A DNA stretch of 64,000 nucleotides. Origin: Ulota crispa (taxonomy: Eukaryota > Streptophyta > Bryopsida > Orthotrichales > Orthotrichaceae). Below, piece by piece: positions 32,910-44,185 of the stretch. Positions within the stretch are counted from its first letter, which is position 1; each line of letters starts with the position of its first letter. The stretch is from the NCBI GenBank assembly GCA_963920765.1, contig OY987251.1:10295219-10359218 (forward strand), written 5' to 3'. The notes below the pieces were generated by a model that saw only the letters and a list, made by a program, of their open reading frames with translations, had not been told where the DNA came from and did not search any database. Made by a program: the position numbers and the translations under genes.

Positions 32910-33176
32910 ACTTTTTAAGAAATTGCACTAATACCCTTGGACCATAATTTTTAGGCATTTACTTGTTGTGCTTGTACTTTCTTCATGACCAATGTTGAAA
33001 AAGCAAATGTAATGAAACAAAAAAAAACAACGTACGCACAAAGGGAGAAAAGAAGTGAGTCAAGTGACATGCACAATAAAACAATTGCCTAAATTTGTCC
33101 AGAAGTATTTGTGTAATTTTTGAAAAAGTAGGGGTATCTATGTATTGCAAACTTCAGAGTATCCATGAGTTTTCCC
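32910..33176. mobile_element. Fold-back MITE family A, copy 4, left end lost
   Basis: It begins within the left arm (AAGAAATTGCACTAATACCC) and ends with GCAAACTTCAGAGTATCCAT...TTTTCCC. The outer 40 bp of the left arm are missing. Confidence 0.65.
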
Positions 33177-34500
33177 TAAAGATAAGTCTTGTCAAGTTTT
33201 GTTAGACCCAACGTATTTGTGAAGAAGTTATTATACTGAGCCTATTACCTCTACAACACACTTTCTGTTTTTACAAACTTTGTAATTAAACCGCCTTTGA
33301 CGGATCCAAAGACGTGATCCTTATGCTCCTACTGAGGCCTTTCATTCATTTTTAGCTTACATTAACAATTGGCGCTTGTTATGTTACAAATTCATCATTA
33401 GAATCTATGCACAAAATATTTCAAATCATTTGGTAACATCAATAGAAAAGTGAAATTATCAAAGTCCAAAGCCTCCCAAAATCACAAAAATTTGAAAACA
33501 AAAAAGTGTGAATTAAAGAATGACTATCTCTTAGTTTTTCATAATATTGGAAAGATTGGAGATGTGATATTATAGAGGTCATTATGATTTTAGTAGTATG
33601 ATTAGTAACAACATCATACTATTAAAATTGCAATGACCTTTATAACATCACATATTCATCTCTTTAATATCACATCCTCACCTCTTTAATATCACATCCT
33701 CACCTTTTTAATATCACATATCCACTAGTTAACTTGCTAGAAGAGAGTTACAAGATCACTTAATAACTTTTATAAAAAAAAGGTCATAACTAGTTTGAGT
33801 TATCACCCACCTCTAGAGGTGGGTAATAGAGTTATCAAGCATGATAACTTGATAATGTTATAGAGTTATAGGGTGAAATCCTCTAAGTTATAAGGTAAAA
33901 AAACAAGAGGTTTGACACCCTCTAGTATCCTAATCATGGGTTCACCCGAGTCCCCACTCCCTAGACATCATGATTTTTTTAAGGCTTTAAAAAGCTAGAA
34001 AGCTACAAAAAATTAATTCAAGCTTCAAGCCTATATAAAAAAATGAAGAAAAAATAGCGTCTTGGTGCCAGATGTTGTTCAACGTTCCAACTCTTGATGC
34101 TTGCTAAGCATTAGAAAAACAAATATGTTGTTGTTTGTAGCCAGTCAATTAGGAACTTAGGCAAAAAACAAAGTGATCTTCACACTGTGTGGAGTTGTAT
34201 TATTTGAAAATCAAGCCGCCCTTAAGTTTCTTTGAAATAATGTCTCTTTTGTTATAAAATTTTGGATTTTGTAACCCATGTTTTCAAAAAACTCATTCTT
34301 GCAACATCAATATTTGATTTTAGAAAAAATTGATCACAATTAGTGGACTCAAAATGTAGACACTTGCAGCCTAATTTTGCACTAAAAAAATTCCTCTGTG
34401 GCCATATTTGCACCACTAAAATTTGCCATATGGCCTGAGAAGCTGCCGGTCCAAAGCCAAAAAAAAAACCCTGCGAGTAGACATTGGTGCTGACGAACAC
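33177..34500. other. Intergenic, GDT1 upstream region
   Basis: No exon. 33590-33720 has three CTTTAATATCACATCCTCAC-like units and an inverted counterpart at 33540-33590. 33795-33830 carries a palindrome, CCACCTCTAGAGGTGG. GC rises sharply after about 34500, which marks the start of the GDT1 transcript region. Confidence 0.5.
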
Positions 34501-34777
34501 TATACATACATGCGCAGGATAAGGTAACAATCCACGCGTGCCCAACACCGTCGCTACCCTTCCTGTCAACACCACTCTACCACACTCCCTCTCCCCACGC
34601 TTTCTCTCGCCTCCTCCAATTCTTCCCAAATTCCTCCCCCTCGCCCAAACTTCCCATCGCTGGAACTCCTCCCAATCCCCGCTCATCACCATCACCATCG
34701 CCAACTCCATCACCTCCTTTCATTTCCTTCATCTCTCTCCCGCTTGCCTCCCCCCAACCTGCACCGTCGCAGCAGCC

Positions 34778-35773
34778 ATGGCCACAGCGCCTGGCCAGCT
34801 CGTCATCTCTCGTCGCACTCCACTCATCTCCTCCTACCGCACACCCCGCGCTCTCCCATCCCGTCACCGCATTTCTCTCCTCCACCCCATCGTCAATCCA
34901 CCTCTTCGCCATGCCAGGCTCCGAATCCAAGCATCCTCATCATCCAGCACCGGCTCTTTCTCGAACAAAGACGAGACTCCGGTGTCGAAAGGGGTGCCCA
35001 AGGAGAAGCAGAACGCAACCCTACAAGCAATAGCAGGAGTAGCAGCAATAGTCGGACTAGGCACACTCATCGGAGTGGCACTAACACTCTCCCAAGGGGG
35101 TCCTGCAGCGTTAATGGCGGCCATTGCGAAGTCCGGGTTCAGCGCCGCCTTCGCACTCATCTTCGTGTCCGAAATTGGGGACAAGACGTTCTTCATTGCA
35201 GCGCTTCTTGCGATGCGGCATTCTAGGGTTTTGGTGTTGTTGGGTGCAACAGGGGCGTTGTCACTCATGACTGTGATCTCGGTGATTATAGGGCGGATAT
35301 TTCAAACTGTCCCCGCGCAGTTGCAAACCACGCTTCCAATTGGAGAGTACGCTGCCGTGGCGCTTCTGATTTGGTTCGGGGTTCGGTCGATTAAAGCCGC
35401 GTGGGACACTCCGTCGGTGCATCAGGTGGAGGAGGGTTTGGATTCTGGTGAGCTTGCTGAAGCGCAGGAGTTTCTGGATAAGTCGGAGACGAAGAAAGTG
35501 GCGACGTGGTTGGAGGTTGTGTCGGAGGCGTTTGGGTTGGTGTTTGTTGCGGAGTGGGGTGATCGGTCTATGCTTGCGACTGTGGCGCTGGGAGCTGCGC
35601 AGAGTCCTTGGGGTGTGGCGTCTGGCGCCATAGCTGGACATGTTATTGCCACTGCTCTGGCTGTGCTTGGTGGATCGTTTCTTGCTCAGTATATCTCTGA
35701 GAAAGTGATTGGGTACACTGGAGGCATCCTTTTTCTTGTCTTTGCTGCTGCCACGCTCATTGGAGTGTTTTGA
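34778..35773 (+). CDS. Plastid GDT1/UPF0016 cation transporter (PAM71-like)
   Basis: A single intronless frame of 331 residues. Residues 1 to about 55 are rich in Ser, Arg, Pro and His with few acids, as in a chloroplast transit peptide. A first hydrophobic segment lies at 83-105. Two UPF0016 repeats follow, each with the ExGD[KR][TS] signature: E132-I-G-D-K-T and E259-W-G-D-R-S, with hydrophobic helices around 122-175, 190-203, 248-270 and 280-331. In plants the chloroplast members (PAM71 in thylakoids, CMT1/PAM71-HL in the envelope) move Mn2+ or Ca2+ for photosystem II. I cannot tell which one this is. ATG 34778 has a good plant context (GCAGCCATGGCC). The frame stays open upstream to about 34538, so a longer N-terminus is possible. 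The last 48 nt are duplicated downstream. Confidence 0.92.
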   Translation: MATAPGQLVISRRTPLISSYRTPRALPSRHRISLLHPIVNPPLRHARLRIQASSSSSTGSFSNKDETPVSKGVPKEKQNATLQAIAGVAAIVGLGTLIGVALTLSQGGPAALMAAIAKSGFSAAFALIFVSEIGDKTFFIAALLAMRHSRVLVLLGATGALSLMTVISVIIGRIFQTVPAQLQTTLPIGEYAAVALLIWFGVRSIKAAWDTPSVHQVEEGLDSGELAEAQEFLDKSETKKVATWLEVVSEAFGLVFVAEWGDRSMLATVALGAAQSPWGVASGAIAGHVIATALAVLGGSFLAQYISEKVIGYTGGILFLVFAAATLIGVF

Positions 35774-36380
35774 AGTTCAAATATTACAACCACCACTAAA
35801 AGGATTCTCCATTGTATTCAACCTCATTGAAAGCTTAGAATCGCCTTTTTTTTGGGTTCTCTTTCGAGCTTTGTGTCACGTAAGTGACCATTTGTGTACT
35901 AATATTCCCCAACCTTGGCACTCACTGCCGCTTAGAAAACTTTTTTTTTCGTATTCAGCCGTGTCTTTGCTCTGCTTGGAGATTTTGAAGAACCTTGGTT
36001 TCTACGCACTGGATTACCTTTTTTTTCTTCCTTCAATTGGAAGGCTATCCTTTTTCTTGTCTTTGCTGCTGCCACGCTCATTGGAGTGTTTTGAAGTTTA
36101 AATTCTGCAACCACCACCAAAAGGATTCCTCCATTGTATTCAGTCACTCCCTTCCTCCTCATTGAAAGCTTAGAATCGCCTCTTTTTTTTTGGTTCTCTT
36201 TCGAATTCAGCCTAGTGTCACGTAAGTGACCATTTTGTGTACTAATATTCCCAACCCCATCTCTTTCATATTCAGCCTAGTGTTATCTCAATGACCCATT
36301 GTGTCGTTGCAGTACTTGGAGATTTTGAAGAACCTTGTTTTCTACTCACTGAACTACTGGTTTTTCCCTTCAATTGCAAA
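35726..36380 (+). repeat. 321-bp tandem duplication of the GDT1 3' end
   Basis: The last 48 coding bases (encoding ILFLVFAAATLIGVF and the stop) plus about 270 bp of 3' flank recur at 36047. The coding stub is identical in both copies, whereas the flanks differ by substitutions and indels. The second copy is a 3' gene fragment, not a gene. Confidence 0.9.
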
Positions 36381-36409
36381 GCTATTGTTCATGAAGTGTT
36401 ACAGTAGGG

Positions 36410-36745
36410 GTGGTCACACCTTCACCCCATCCTCATTCTTTAGAGAATGGGGACGTGGCAGTCTCTCCTTGATTTGATTTGAGGAGGTCCCATGAAGTTT
36501 TTCTCTTCACATCGGGAGGAGAAGAATGGGGTGAAGAAGTGTTTGCACGTAAAGTTTTTATTGAAGGTTGTTTTTTTTTTTTTTTTTTCCACCCTTGCTA
36601 CTCCTGTTTTCATCAAGTAAACTATTCTCCATTCTAAACCCTACAAAAGGGAAGTTGCAGCTTCTTCTTCATAGAGAAATGCTCTCATTGGCTCCTATGT
36701 CCACTTCACAACTTCTCATTCTTTACAGAAGTTTCAGTTTCTGTA
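36410..36745. mobile_element. TIR element with AGTAGGGGTGGTCACACC end, copy 2
   Basis: The left terminus ACAGTAGGGGTGGTCACACC is clear, and the right end (AGAAGTTTCAG...TGTAGTAGTG) is decayed. Internal GAGAATGGGG and GGAGGAGAAGAATGGGGTGA words match 44186-44607. A 20-nt T-run is inside. Confidence 0.6.
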
Positions 36746-38113
36746 GTAGTGTTATGGCAGTGACCGTTGTGGACTTGTTTGTTAAAGATTGGTCGCACGC
36801 ACTTGCAGTCGAAGGTGAAGCAAGGTGATGATCTGTCAATGGCAGTGTTGCAAATATGAGTTCCGGATGCAATGCAGTAGGATTTGCTCTATAGAAGGGG
36901 GTTGGACACTTGAAACTTTTAAGTAGGGTTTTAGAGGCTTGACTGTACTGCAATTTAGGGTCAAGAATGTCCAATAATGACGACACCAGTCACGATGCAC
37001 AATGTTACTGATCCTTTGCATATTGTATGTGAACTGTGACACAAGTGTTGGATGGTACTGTCGAATATTGTGGGTACTTTTAGCAGTCTTTCACCGTTTT
37101 TTTGGTTCAAAAATGGAAACATAACAAGCGGGTGAACTCTTGTAAATTTTTAGATCAGTCCAAAAGATACAACGAACTAGACCACCTTGGGGAGAACAAT
37201 TTTATAACTAGAGTGTCTCATTGAATTAGCATAATTGGTTGGACAAGAGCTTGAGGATTATATGGTTACAGGTAGAATATTGCAAGGTTCGTGCGTTTAT
37301 GAAAATTCATGGTTGAGGATTAAGGTGAATGCATTAAGCTTTATGTACATGTATGGATGAGGATTAAGTTCAATGCACTCCTAATTCACAAGATTTCCTC
37401 AAAAGCAACACCATTGCCACAACAAAAACCTATTGAAAATATGCTTAGAACAAGTTGGAAATATAATACAATTTCTGTACAACCCACAAATATAGGGACA
37501 ATTTATAAAAAAATACATACTAAAATCTCACTACCACCCTTCTGAGGGGTGGTTCACACTAGAGACACCTCACACTAAATTCCACGTCTCACGTCCCATA
37601 AAAGTCTTGCATTGATTGAGAGCTAAAAGTTGGGACTTGGCAATTCATACTACATCTTGAATCCCCCATGTTGATTCATTGCATTCTTGTCCACGTAGCA
37701 ACATTTTTCAAAAATTTTGGCACATGAGACTTCACTCAAAATTTGCATTGACCATATTGTTATTTTGACTATTTTCAACTATTCTTCACCAAATTCCCAC
37801 CAAATTCATACTACTAATTCCCACCAAATTCATACTATTAATTCCCACCAAATTCATACTATTAAAGTCACAATGACATTTGTAATATCACATATGATTT
37901 CTTTAATATCACATTTCCAATCTTTGTGGTATTACCACGTGGATACAATTTGAATACTTACTAAACTTTTACCTTTACTTTGCACTCTATGTAATATACA
38001 AAAATCCTAAAAAAATTCCAATAAAATTCTTATGATGAATGCGAGGAGTATAAAATATTCATGACTTTCTTGAATACTCTATTTTGCCATTAATCACCCA
38101 ACATTTACCACCC
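36746..38113. other. Intergenic between GDT1 and the TRM gene
   Basis: No exon recognised. At 37788-37862 a 24-bp unit (TTCCCACCAAATTCATACTA core) repeats three times, followed by an AATATCACAT-type segment as at 33600-33720. The two genes are convergent, so both 3' ends face this stretch. Confidence 0.5.
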
Positions 38114-41100
38114 CTAATTTACAGAAAGCAACCCGCTGCAGAGCTCGTCCATCAAATCATTCCACATGGCCCTCTCCACTTGCAAGCAAACACGATCAAC
38201 CTCACACCGGAGCGACGACCACGAGCTCGTCGTCGCCAAGTCCTGCGCCACCAGGCCATGAAGATACTCTTCCTCCTCGTCACACCCTGCAACACCAACA
38301 CCAACAGGATACTGCCGCTTCTGGATCTCCCCCCACACCTCCTCCACGAATCGTCTTCCCCGTACTGCCGAGTTCGATGCACCCACGATGGGCAACCCAA
38401 AGCACTGATCCGGTTTCACGGCACTCACTTCCAGCTTCGCAACCAGCACCTCGTTGATGGCGTCGAAGAGAGCAGCTGCACGCCGGGGGTGCGAGCCTTT
38501 TCCCAGCCTCTCCACGATGAGATGCGGGCTTATGGGCTGCGTTGCAGAGTGCCACCGGGTGATGTTCCTCCCTCCGTGCGTGTGGAATCCGGAGGCGACG
38601 AGAGTGTCGCACACAAATGCGAAGTCCTGTGAAGGTTTAGGGTTTAGGGTTTGGAGTGCGAAGCGTTCTGCAGGTTTAAGGTTTAGGGTTTGAAGTAGTG
38701 GTCTCTCCGCATTGCTGGGTCTTTGTACAGATTGTTGTGGGACTTTGACGTGATGCCTTTCTGCGAGGTTTGACAAATGTTGTAAGCAAAAGTTATATAA
38801 AAATGTCATAGATCAGATACAAAAGAAAGTTTGTATATGACAATCACCTCGTCTGATGCCGAAGTCGGTGTCTCTCACTCTTTCGTTGTTTCCATCTACC
38901 TGGTTGAGAACTCTGCCTGCGATGAGAAGAAAACGTCAGAAGAAAGGTTAGTGCAACGACGTTGAAATAGTGGAAGAAACACGTTTGATATTAAGAAAAG
39001 GGGGAGTGATATTTGTACATCGGGAATTTGTTCTATGGACACCAGGGGCTTTTAGATACTCAACATCAAGAAATTGAATACGGAAAGTTTGAACACACAT
39101 TTGGATTTAGAGACCTTGATTTTAGTCTTGAACCACAAGGAGGATACAATTGAACAACACCAAAATAGGGGACAAACATTACTTTTACCCTTGCTTGTAA
39201 AAAAAGTTAAGCTTTTCCACCTTGGCCCCCATAAATATGTCTATGAAGTATACCAAACGGGAAGGGAGATAAGTGCAAGAAGGGTGCATGAAGAGCGCAA
39301 GGAGGGCTAGGTGGTTGCTAATTGATCAATTTTACCCAGCGTACATATAACAAACACCCGGTGTACATATATCAATCACCTTTTAAAGAAACCCATTTGT
39401 ATGAGAGATACCTTTAGTTGGGTCTAACTCGTTTGTTCTCAGTCTTTTGCTACTTTCATCCAAGTGTGAACGCCGCAACCGAATTCTCTGCGGATCTGCA
39501 CAAGGACGGAGGACGATGAAGGAGATTCACAAACTGGTTTCAAAAGGAAAATTTAGAGACTTCGACGTAAGGATTCAAGCGGGCACTGCATTGGAACCTC
39601 CGTTAGTTATGAAAAGAAGATTTGAGCGGAACGTAAACCCACCTTGAAGGTCGTTAGAGATGTCCCTGAACTCCTGAACCCCCGGAGGAGATTCAGGCAA
39701 TTCCAACACAGACACAGAACTCGAATGCTCATTTGATTTCCGGCCACTCTTCACATGGCCTAGAATGTTCCGCCGCACCTTTGAATCTTTTCCATTCAGG
39801 CAACCAGCATTACGTTGCGAGACGCAGGGTTTAGGGTTTAGGGTTGGCAACGCAGGCATGGCCTCCTCCGGGGCTTCATGGCCAACCTTGCTACCCTTAC
39901 TCTTGCCTACAGAGAAGAACCCCAGTGTCTTCTGATTACTGGATTTACTCCTCACCAGCTTGGATGAATCGGCACTCTTTGCATCACCATTGCCACATGG
40001 CCCTCGCTCTCGCAGCATCGCCATATTAGGCACCGACCGACACCGAGTAAGCGACGCTGGATCGAGCGTCTTGCATGGGCTGACGTGGCTCCGAGTTGTC
40101 GTTTCAACCGACCTACGTGTCGGGGTCTTCACAGCTTCTCGTTGCGAGATTTCTGAAGCCAAGCCATTCGTCGTCGTCGTCGTCATCGTCTTCGTCTTCG
40201 TCAGCTTTGCTCGGGACTTGGCAGGGGAGCTTGTTGGATCAGCAGTGCGCACTGCTTTGGGAGTGGAGATTCCCATGTCGTCTTCATCTGGTCGCATCAT
40301 TGAAATGCGCTTCCCGGTGGACATGGTTTTTGTCAGAGTGAAGTTGGTGCTGGTGTTTGGTGAAGAGCAAGCTTCAAGAGCTTTGTCAAGAGCTTTGGAG
40401 CCTCGCAACTTTGCCTTGATGGTTTGAGCTCCCTCGCCGCTCTGTCGCCGCAGGAAGTGCTTGACATCTCGAGTGCCGCTCTTCTTATCGGTGGTTTTGC
40501 TGCTTTCATGCTTACTCTGCGCTTTTGGAGATGCGGGGAGTAAGTATCTTGAACTTATGCAGCTTCCAGTCTTACGCTTCGCATCCTCCGAGGTGATATC
40601 TTTTGATCCTGGCCTGTTGCATCTCCATACCCAGCGTGCCACACAAGCAAGTGAGCCGGACTGTGAGACAGTGACTAAGGACTATGATACTAAAATTACT
40701 CCCTCTGTCCCTCTAAAAAGCTCCAAATCAGACTCATTTCTTATACCAGTAAAACGCTCCCTTTTGCTCATTCCATGTTCAATGATCTCATGGGGCAAGC
40801 TAAGCGATTAGAGAGCATTCCTCTCCTAGCAAGCTTGGCTTTGTCCATATAAGGTACCATTGTTGCTACTAATCTTTAAATCATCAATAATGAGGAGTTG
40901 ACAACATGCACAAATATGGTACACTTTGCATGTAATTTGGGAGCCCAACGGATAATATCAAAGTTAGAGATTTTACATACATTTGATAGATAGTATATTG
41001 ATTTCTAAAATGCATGTGTCACTAGTACAAAGACTATAATGATGAGGAGCTAACAACATTCACAAACTATACACAAATATGGTACTTTTTTGCATGGAAT

Positions 41101-41851
41101 TTGGGTGCCAAAGAGGCAACATCAAAGCTAAAAAATTTGCATCCATTTGGTAGATAGTATATTGATTCAAACCTGCATGTATCATTACTAGCACAGAGAC
41201 TAAAAACACAATTCATCCTTCACAAGGAAGCTTTCTACACGCTTTTAGAGGAACGAGAGGGAGTATGAGCAAGATTAACCTGGCCATAGCTAGTATCGTT
41301 ACGAGGTCGTACCTGAGAATGGCAGTAGGGTTGAGTGTGGCTATGGCGTCGACTGGCTGCTGCTTCTTGTCGTCATTTCGTTTGCGAGAACTCGTGGGAA
41401 TGAAGAGACGAGCAAAAGCGCGAGGGCTAAATCCTCGCTCGGTGGAGTCTCTTGGTGCTTGGGATTTCTCCTTTTTCTTCAAACGTGGTGTCACTGGTGA
41501 TGGAATCCCATCGTTCTTGCTAAACACGACGTGAGGTTTTTGTTGGAGAAACTGGAATATGAAATCCTTGTTGCATTGCAGAAACTCCATGGCTTCCACA
41601 AACTCCTTGGATTCCATGAACTTCTTATGCTTCGGTTCTGCTGCTACGACGCCCTGCGACAACGCAAGCCTCGCTTTGTCCAGCGTGGCGCGCACCTTGC
41701 GTTTCTTCTCCTCCAGTTGCTGGTTCACATCGTTCGCCGTGAATTCTTGCTTAAACCTTTGCAGCTCCGCTTCCTGAGGGTGGTCCCGAGCTGGAGCTCG
41801 CACCCTCGGCATTGCTTGCACAGAATCTCGAGTGCGAAAGGCTTCTGGCAT
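38114..41851 (-). CDS. TRM-like protein (DUF3741 motif, DUF4378)
   Basis: Exons 41851-41313, 40613-39643, 39495-39412, 38916-38848 and 38760-38114 have GT-AG borders and compatible phases and give 769 residues. Residues 73-110 hold the DUF3741-associated motif (KHKKFMESKEFVEAMEFLQC). The motif PTAILRPGSK spans the first junction (about 176-184) and matches the IxVLKPG motif of the family. The middle is Ser/Lys-rich and disordered. From about residue 610 the DUF4378 domain follows (DFAFVCDTLVASGF, LFDAINEVL, C-terminal MWNDLMDELCSGLL). The family (LONGIFOLIA/TRM) recruits TON1-PP2A to microtubules and shapes cell elongation and division-plane placement; this specific role is inferred. A TGA lies in frame just before ATG 41851. 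A small upstream exon (42409-42356, MASLFQEFVLDEAHSDPE, donor GAG|GTGCC) could add an N-terminus. Confidence 0.85.
38632..38696 (-). repeat. Telomere-like repeats inside TRM coding exon 5
   Basis: Two short CCCTAAA tracts, read on the minus strand, encode QTLNLKP and QTLNPKP. A third tract in exon 2 (39830-39845) encodes PTLNPKP. Two in-frame acceptors (CTCGCAG|AA at 38761 and CCTGCAG|AA further in) exist, so part of this tract may be spliced out. Confidence 0.7.
38990..39410. repeat. Decayed fold-back MITE, family B, in TRM intron 3
   Basis: The interior words TTGGATTTAGAGACCTTGAT and GTAAAAAAAGTTAAGCTTTT and the right segment GTACATATATCAATCACC correspond to the family-B units at 15790 and 45974, with many substitutions. 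Confidence 0.5.
40699..41263. mobile_element. Stowaway-like MITE, copy 3, in TRM intron 1
   Basis: CTCCCTCTGTCCCTCTAAAA at the left and TTTTAGAGGAACGAGAGGGAG at the right with exact TA flanks (40697-40698, 41264-41265). An internal segment (ATGATGAGGAG...TATGGTAC) is duplicated, making it longer than its two relatives. Confidence 0.88.
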
Positions 41852-43049
41852 GGCGTCCTCGCAAATCTCTCAGGGAAGCTAACTCGCCATGGATTCAGAA
41901 CTACCTACAATCGGCTACTACTCCTCAAATTTTCCAGTAACCAATCTAGCAAAGCTCTCTAGAAGCAAACTTGATGCTAACTGAGAATCTCGACAATCAA
42001 CGTACGCCACTAAAATTACTCACACGAACGTCTTCTGAAAAACTGCAACAGCTGATCTCGAAACTTTTCCCCTCGTCTGAACTATTCCTCGGCGCCTCAA
42101 AACCTGCGTGGATCATCAACACTAACAGCTCAAAACTACGTCCCAACAATTCGTCTCTAATTCTGAACGAACCATGAACTTCGAATTCAACGCATCCGCC
42201 GTAGTTCTAGTACCGCTTTCAAGGCATCAAACGCTCCGTTAGTGCAGTTGTGACACTAGATGTACTCAGGATTCTAGCTAACACTTACAGACAAGTATTG
42301 TTACAAAAGTTTTGAGCTGCGAGAGGTTACTACCTCCAGCTTCGTGTCTTGGCACCTCCGGATCCGAGTGAGCTTCATCCAAGACGAACTCCTGAAATAG
42401 ACTGGCCATGAGCTCGGGAGCTTGATTCCGGCATTGAAAACCGGCGTGACTATAACTTAAGCTTACTAGCAAGTTGGCAAATACTCTCTCGTCACCTCTT
42501 GGAACGGGTTGTGTGCAGTCCCTCCCTCCAAGGTTCCAGGTTTACAGAACCAACAGTTTTTTTGAACATTTACTGTTATTCTTTTGTTGCTGGTGTGATT
42601 TTGAATTGGTCTCTCGTTCCGTTGCACATATCCGAGGTTTAGGATTCTTCTTGTGGAGGAAAGTGTGGAGTTGAGCGGTATTTGGGAGGAGTGTTATGAA
42701 AGTGGGGGTGTGGGGGAGTCGGAAATAGCAGGCTTTTGGTTGCATCGAAGCGCGAGCTCAACGTTCGCGCGAGGCAAAAAGCTTTCAATTGCAGGAGTGT
42801 TTTGTTTGTGCACACGTTGTTCTGGCCGCTGCTGCTGCTGCGTGGGGGCGCGGGTCCAACGTTCCTGGTACAGCAGCGTGATCTCAGGATTCCCAGCTTG
42901 AACTCGGGAGCACGGTGACAGGCACTGCTTCTTCTTCCACGGTTTCGGCCGGTGGTACTTATTGTGGCTAAATTGAGCAAAGTTAATGAAGCAAAGTTTC
43001 TACCAAGATTGACTTTTTATAACTACAAAAAATGTGAAAACTACCTTAA
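41852..43049. promoter_or_regulatory. Upstream region of the TRM gene
   Basis: About 1.2 kb of mixed-GC sequence with several open frames but no recognisable domain. It contains the candidate small exon at 42356-42409 and is probably the 5' untranslated region with an intron plus the promoter. Confidence 0.4.
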
Positions 43050-43364
43050 CCCCTGAGCGCCCATACTTGAAACCAAAAAAGTCCGACCTACTTGCAATCA
43101 AAGTGCCCTTATGGATTGAAATTTTTTTTTACAAGATTGGACCATACAAATTGTTAGTAGAAAGCATCTCCATTGTAATGGGCTTGATTGGAGGCGGTTT
43201 TTTTTACAAGATTGGACCATACAAATTGTTAGTAGAAAGCATCTCCATTGTAATGGGCTTGATTGGAGGCGGTTTCACCAAAGGAGCAATGAGATTACTT
43301 CAGTCAAACTTGGGTTGATCCAAATTTTGGAGAGATAGTATACTGTCTTTTGGGCGCTCAGGGG
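43050..43364. mobile_element. piggyBac-like MITE with internal 75-bp duplication
   Basis: TTAA (43046-43049, 43365-43368) and ends CCCCTGAGCGCCCA / TGGGCGCTCAGGGG, exact over 14 bp. A 75-bp segment starting ACAAGATTGGACCATACAAA is repeated in tandem from 43131 and 43206, and the two copies look identical. Confidence 0.85.
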
Positions 43365-43844
43365 TTAACATTATCTTGGGCCAATTTGTTCTAAGAGCAT
43401 CTCCTGCAGCACGTTTAAAGAAGCGCCTGGAAACTAGGTTTGGAGGGGATGGGAGCAGCAAGTATCGCAACAGGGCGCGAATTTTCCCTACAGTTCGGAA
43501 GGTGTGAGGGCTTGCACTTGTGTTACAATGAATTGCAAGGGTATGTTTGGAGTCACAGCGTGAACAATGCGTTAACAGTGCTTGGCAGGGACCGTGAAGG
43601 GGGCCTAGAGAAAGCTTGAATTTGACATGAAAGTGGCCAAGCCTGAAAGGCCTTGGTCCTGCACATTGACAAGTACTGTGTTGTTGGAGACTTTTATCGC
43701 AGAAGCTGTTAAGGGTTGAACGCAAAGGGATGTTTTAACGTGCTACAGGAGATGCTCTTAGCGTTGCAATCATTAAAATTTGGAGGCCATGTGAACCAAA
43801 ATTTTAACTTTTAACTTTGGCTTTTAATCATGGTTAAAAGATAA

Positions 43845-44159
43845 GGGAAATTTTTATGGATACCCCTAAAGTTTGCCATGTTTGTTTGGATATCTCTGGT
43901 TTTTCAGAAATTGCACTAATATTATTGGACAATAATTTTCAAGCATTTGTTTTGTTATGCAGGCTACTTCTTTTTCGACCAATGTTAAACTAAGGAGTGT
44001 AATAAAACAAAAAAGAAGCAATGTGCACACAGGGGAGAAAGAAGTGGCATGCACAACAAAATAAATGCTTGAAAATTATGACCCAAGGATATTTGTGCAA
44101 TTTTTGAAAAACTAGGGGTATTCATATGGCAAACTTCATAGGTATCCATCAATCTTTCC
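43845..44159. mobile_element. Fold-back MITE family A, copy 5
   Basis: GGGAAATTTTTATGGATACC at the left and GGTATCCATCAATCTTTCC at the right with mirrored arms. Flanks TTAAAAGATA and TTAAAGTATA are an imperfect 10-bp target duplication. Confidence 0.8.
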
Positions 44160-44185
44160 TTAAAGTATAGTCTTAAGCACTCATT

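Noticed and set aside
34538..34777. N-terminal extension of the GDT1 frame
   Set aside because: The extra 80 residues are Ser/Thr/Pro-rich and would place the transit-like sequence internally. ATG 34778 has the better context, so it was not used as the start.
38084..38632. 182-aa plus-strand frame and other GC-rich frames over 38-42 kb
   Set aside because: Antisense shadows of the TRM exons, which have the DUF3741 and DUF4378 motifs and matching splice phases on the minus strand.
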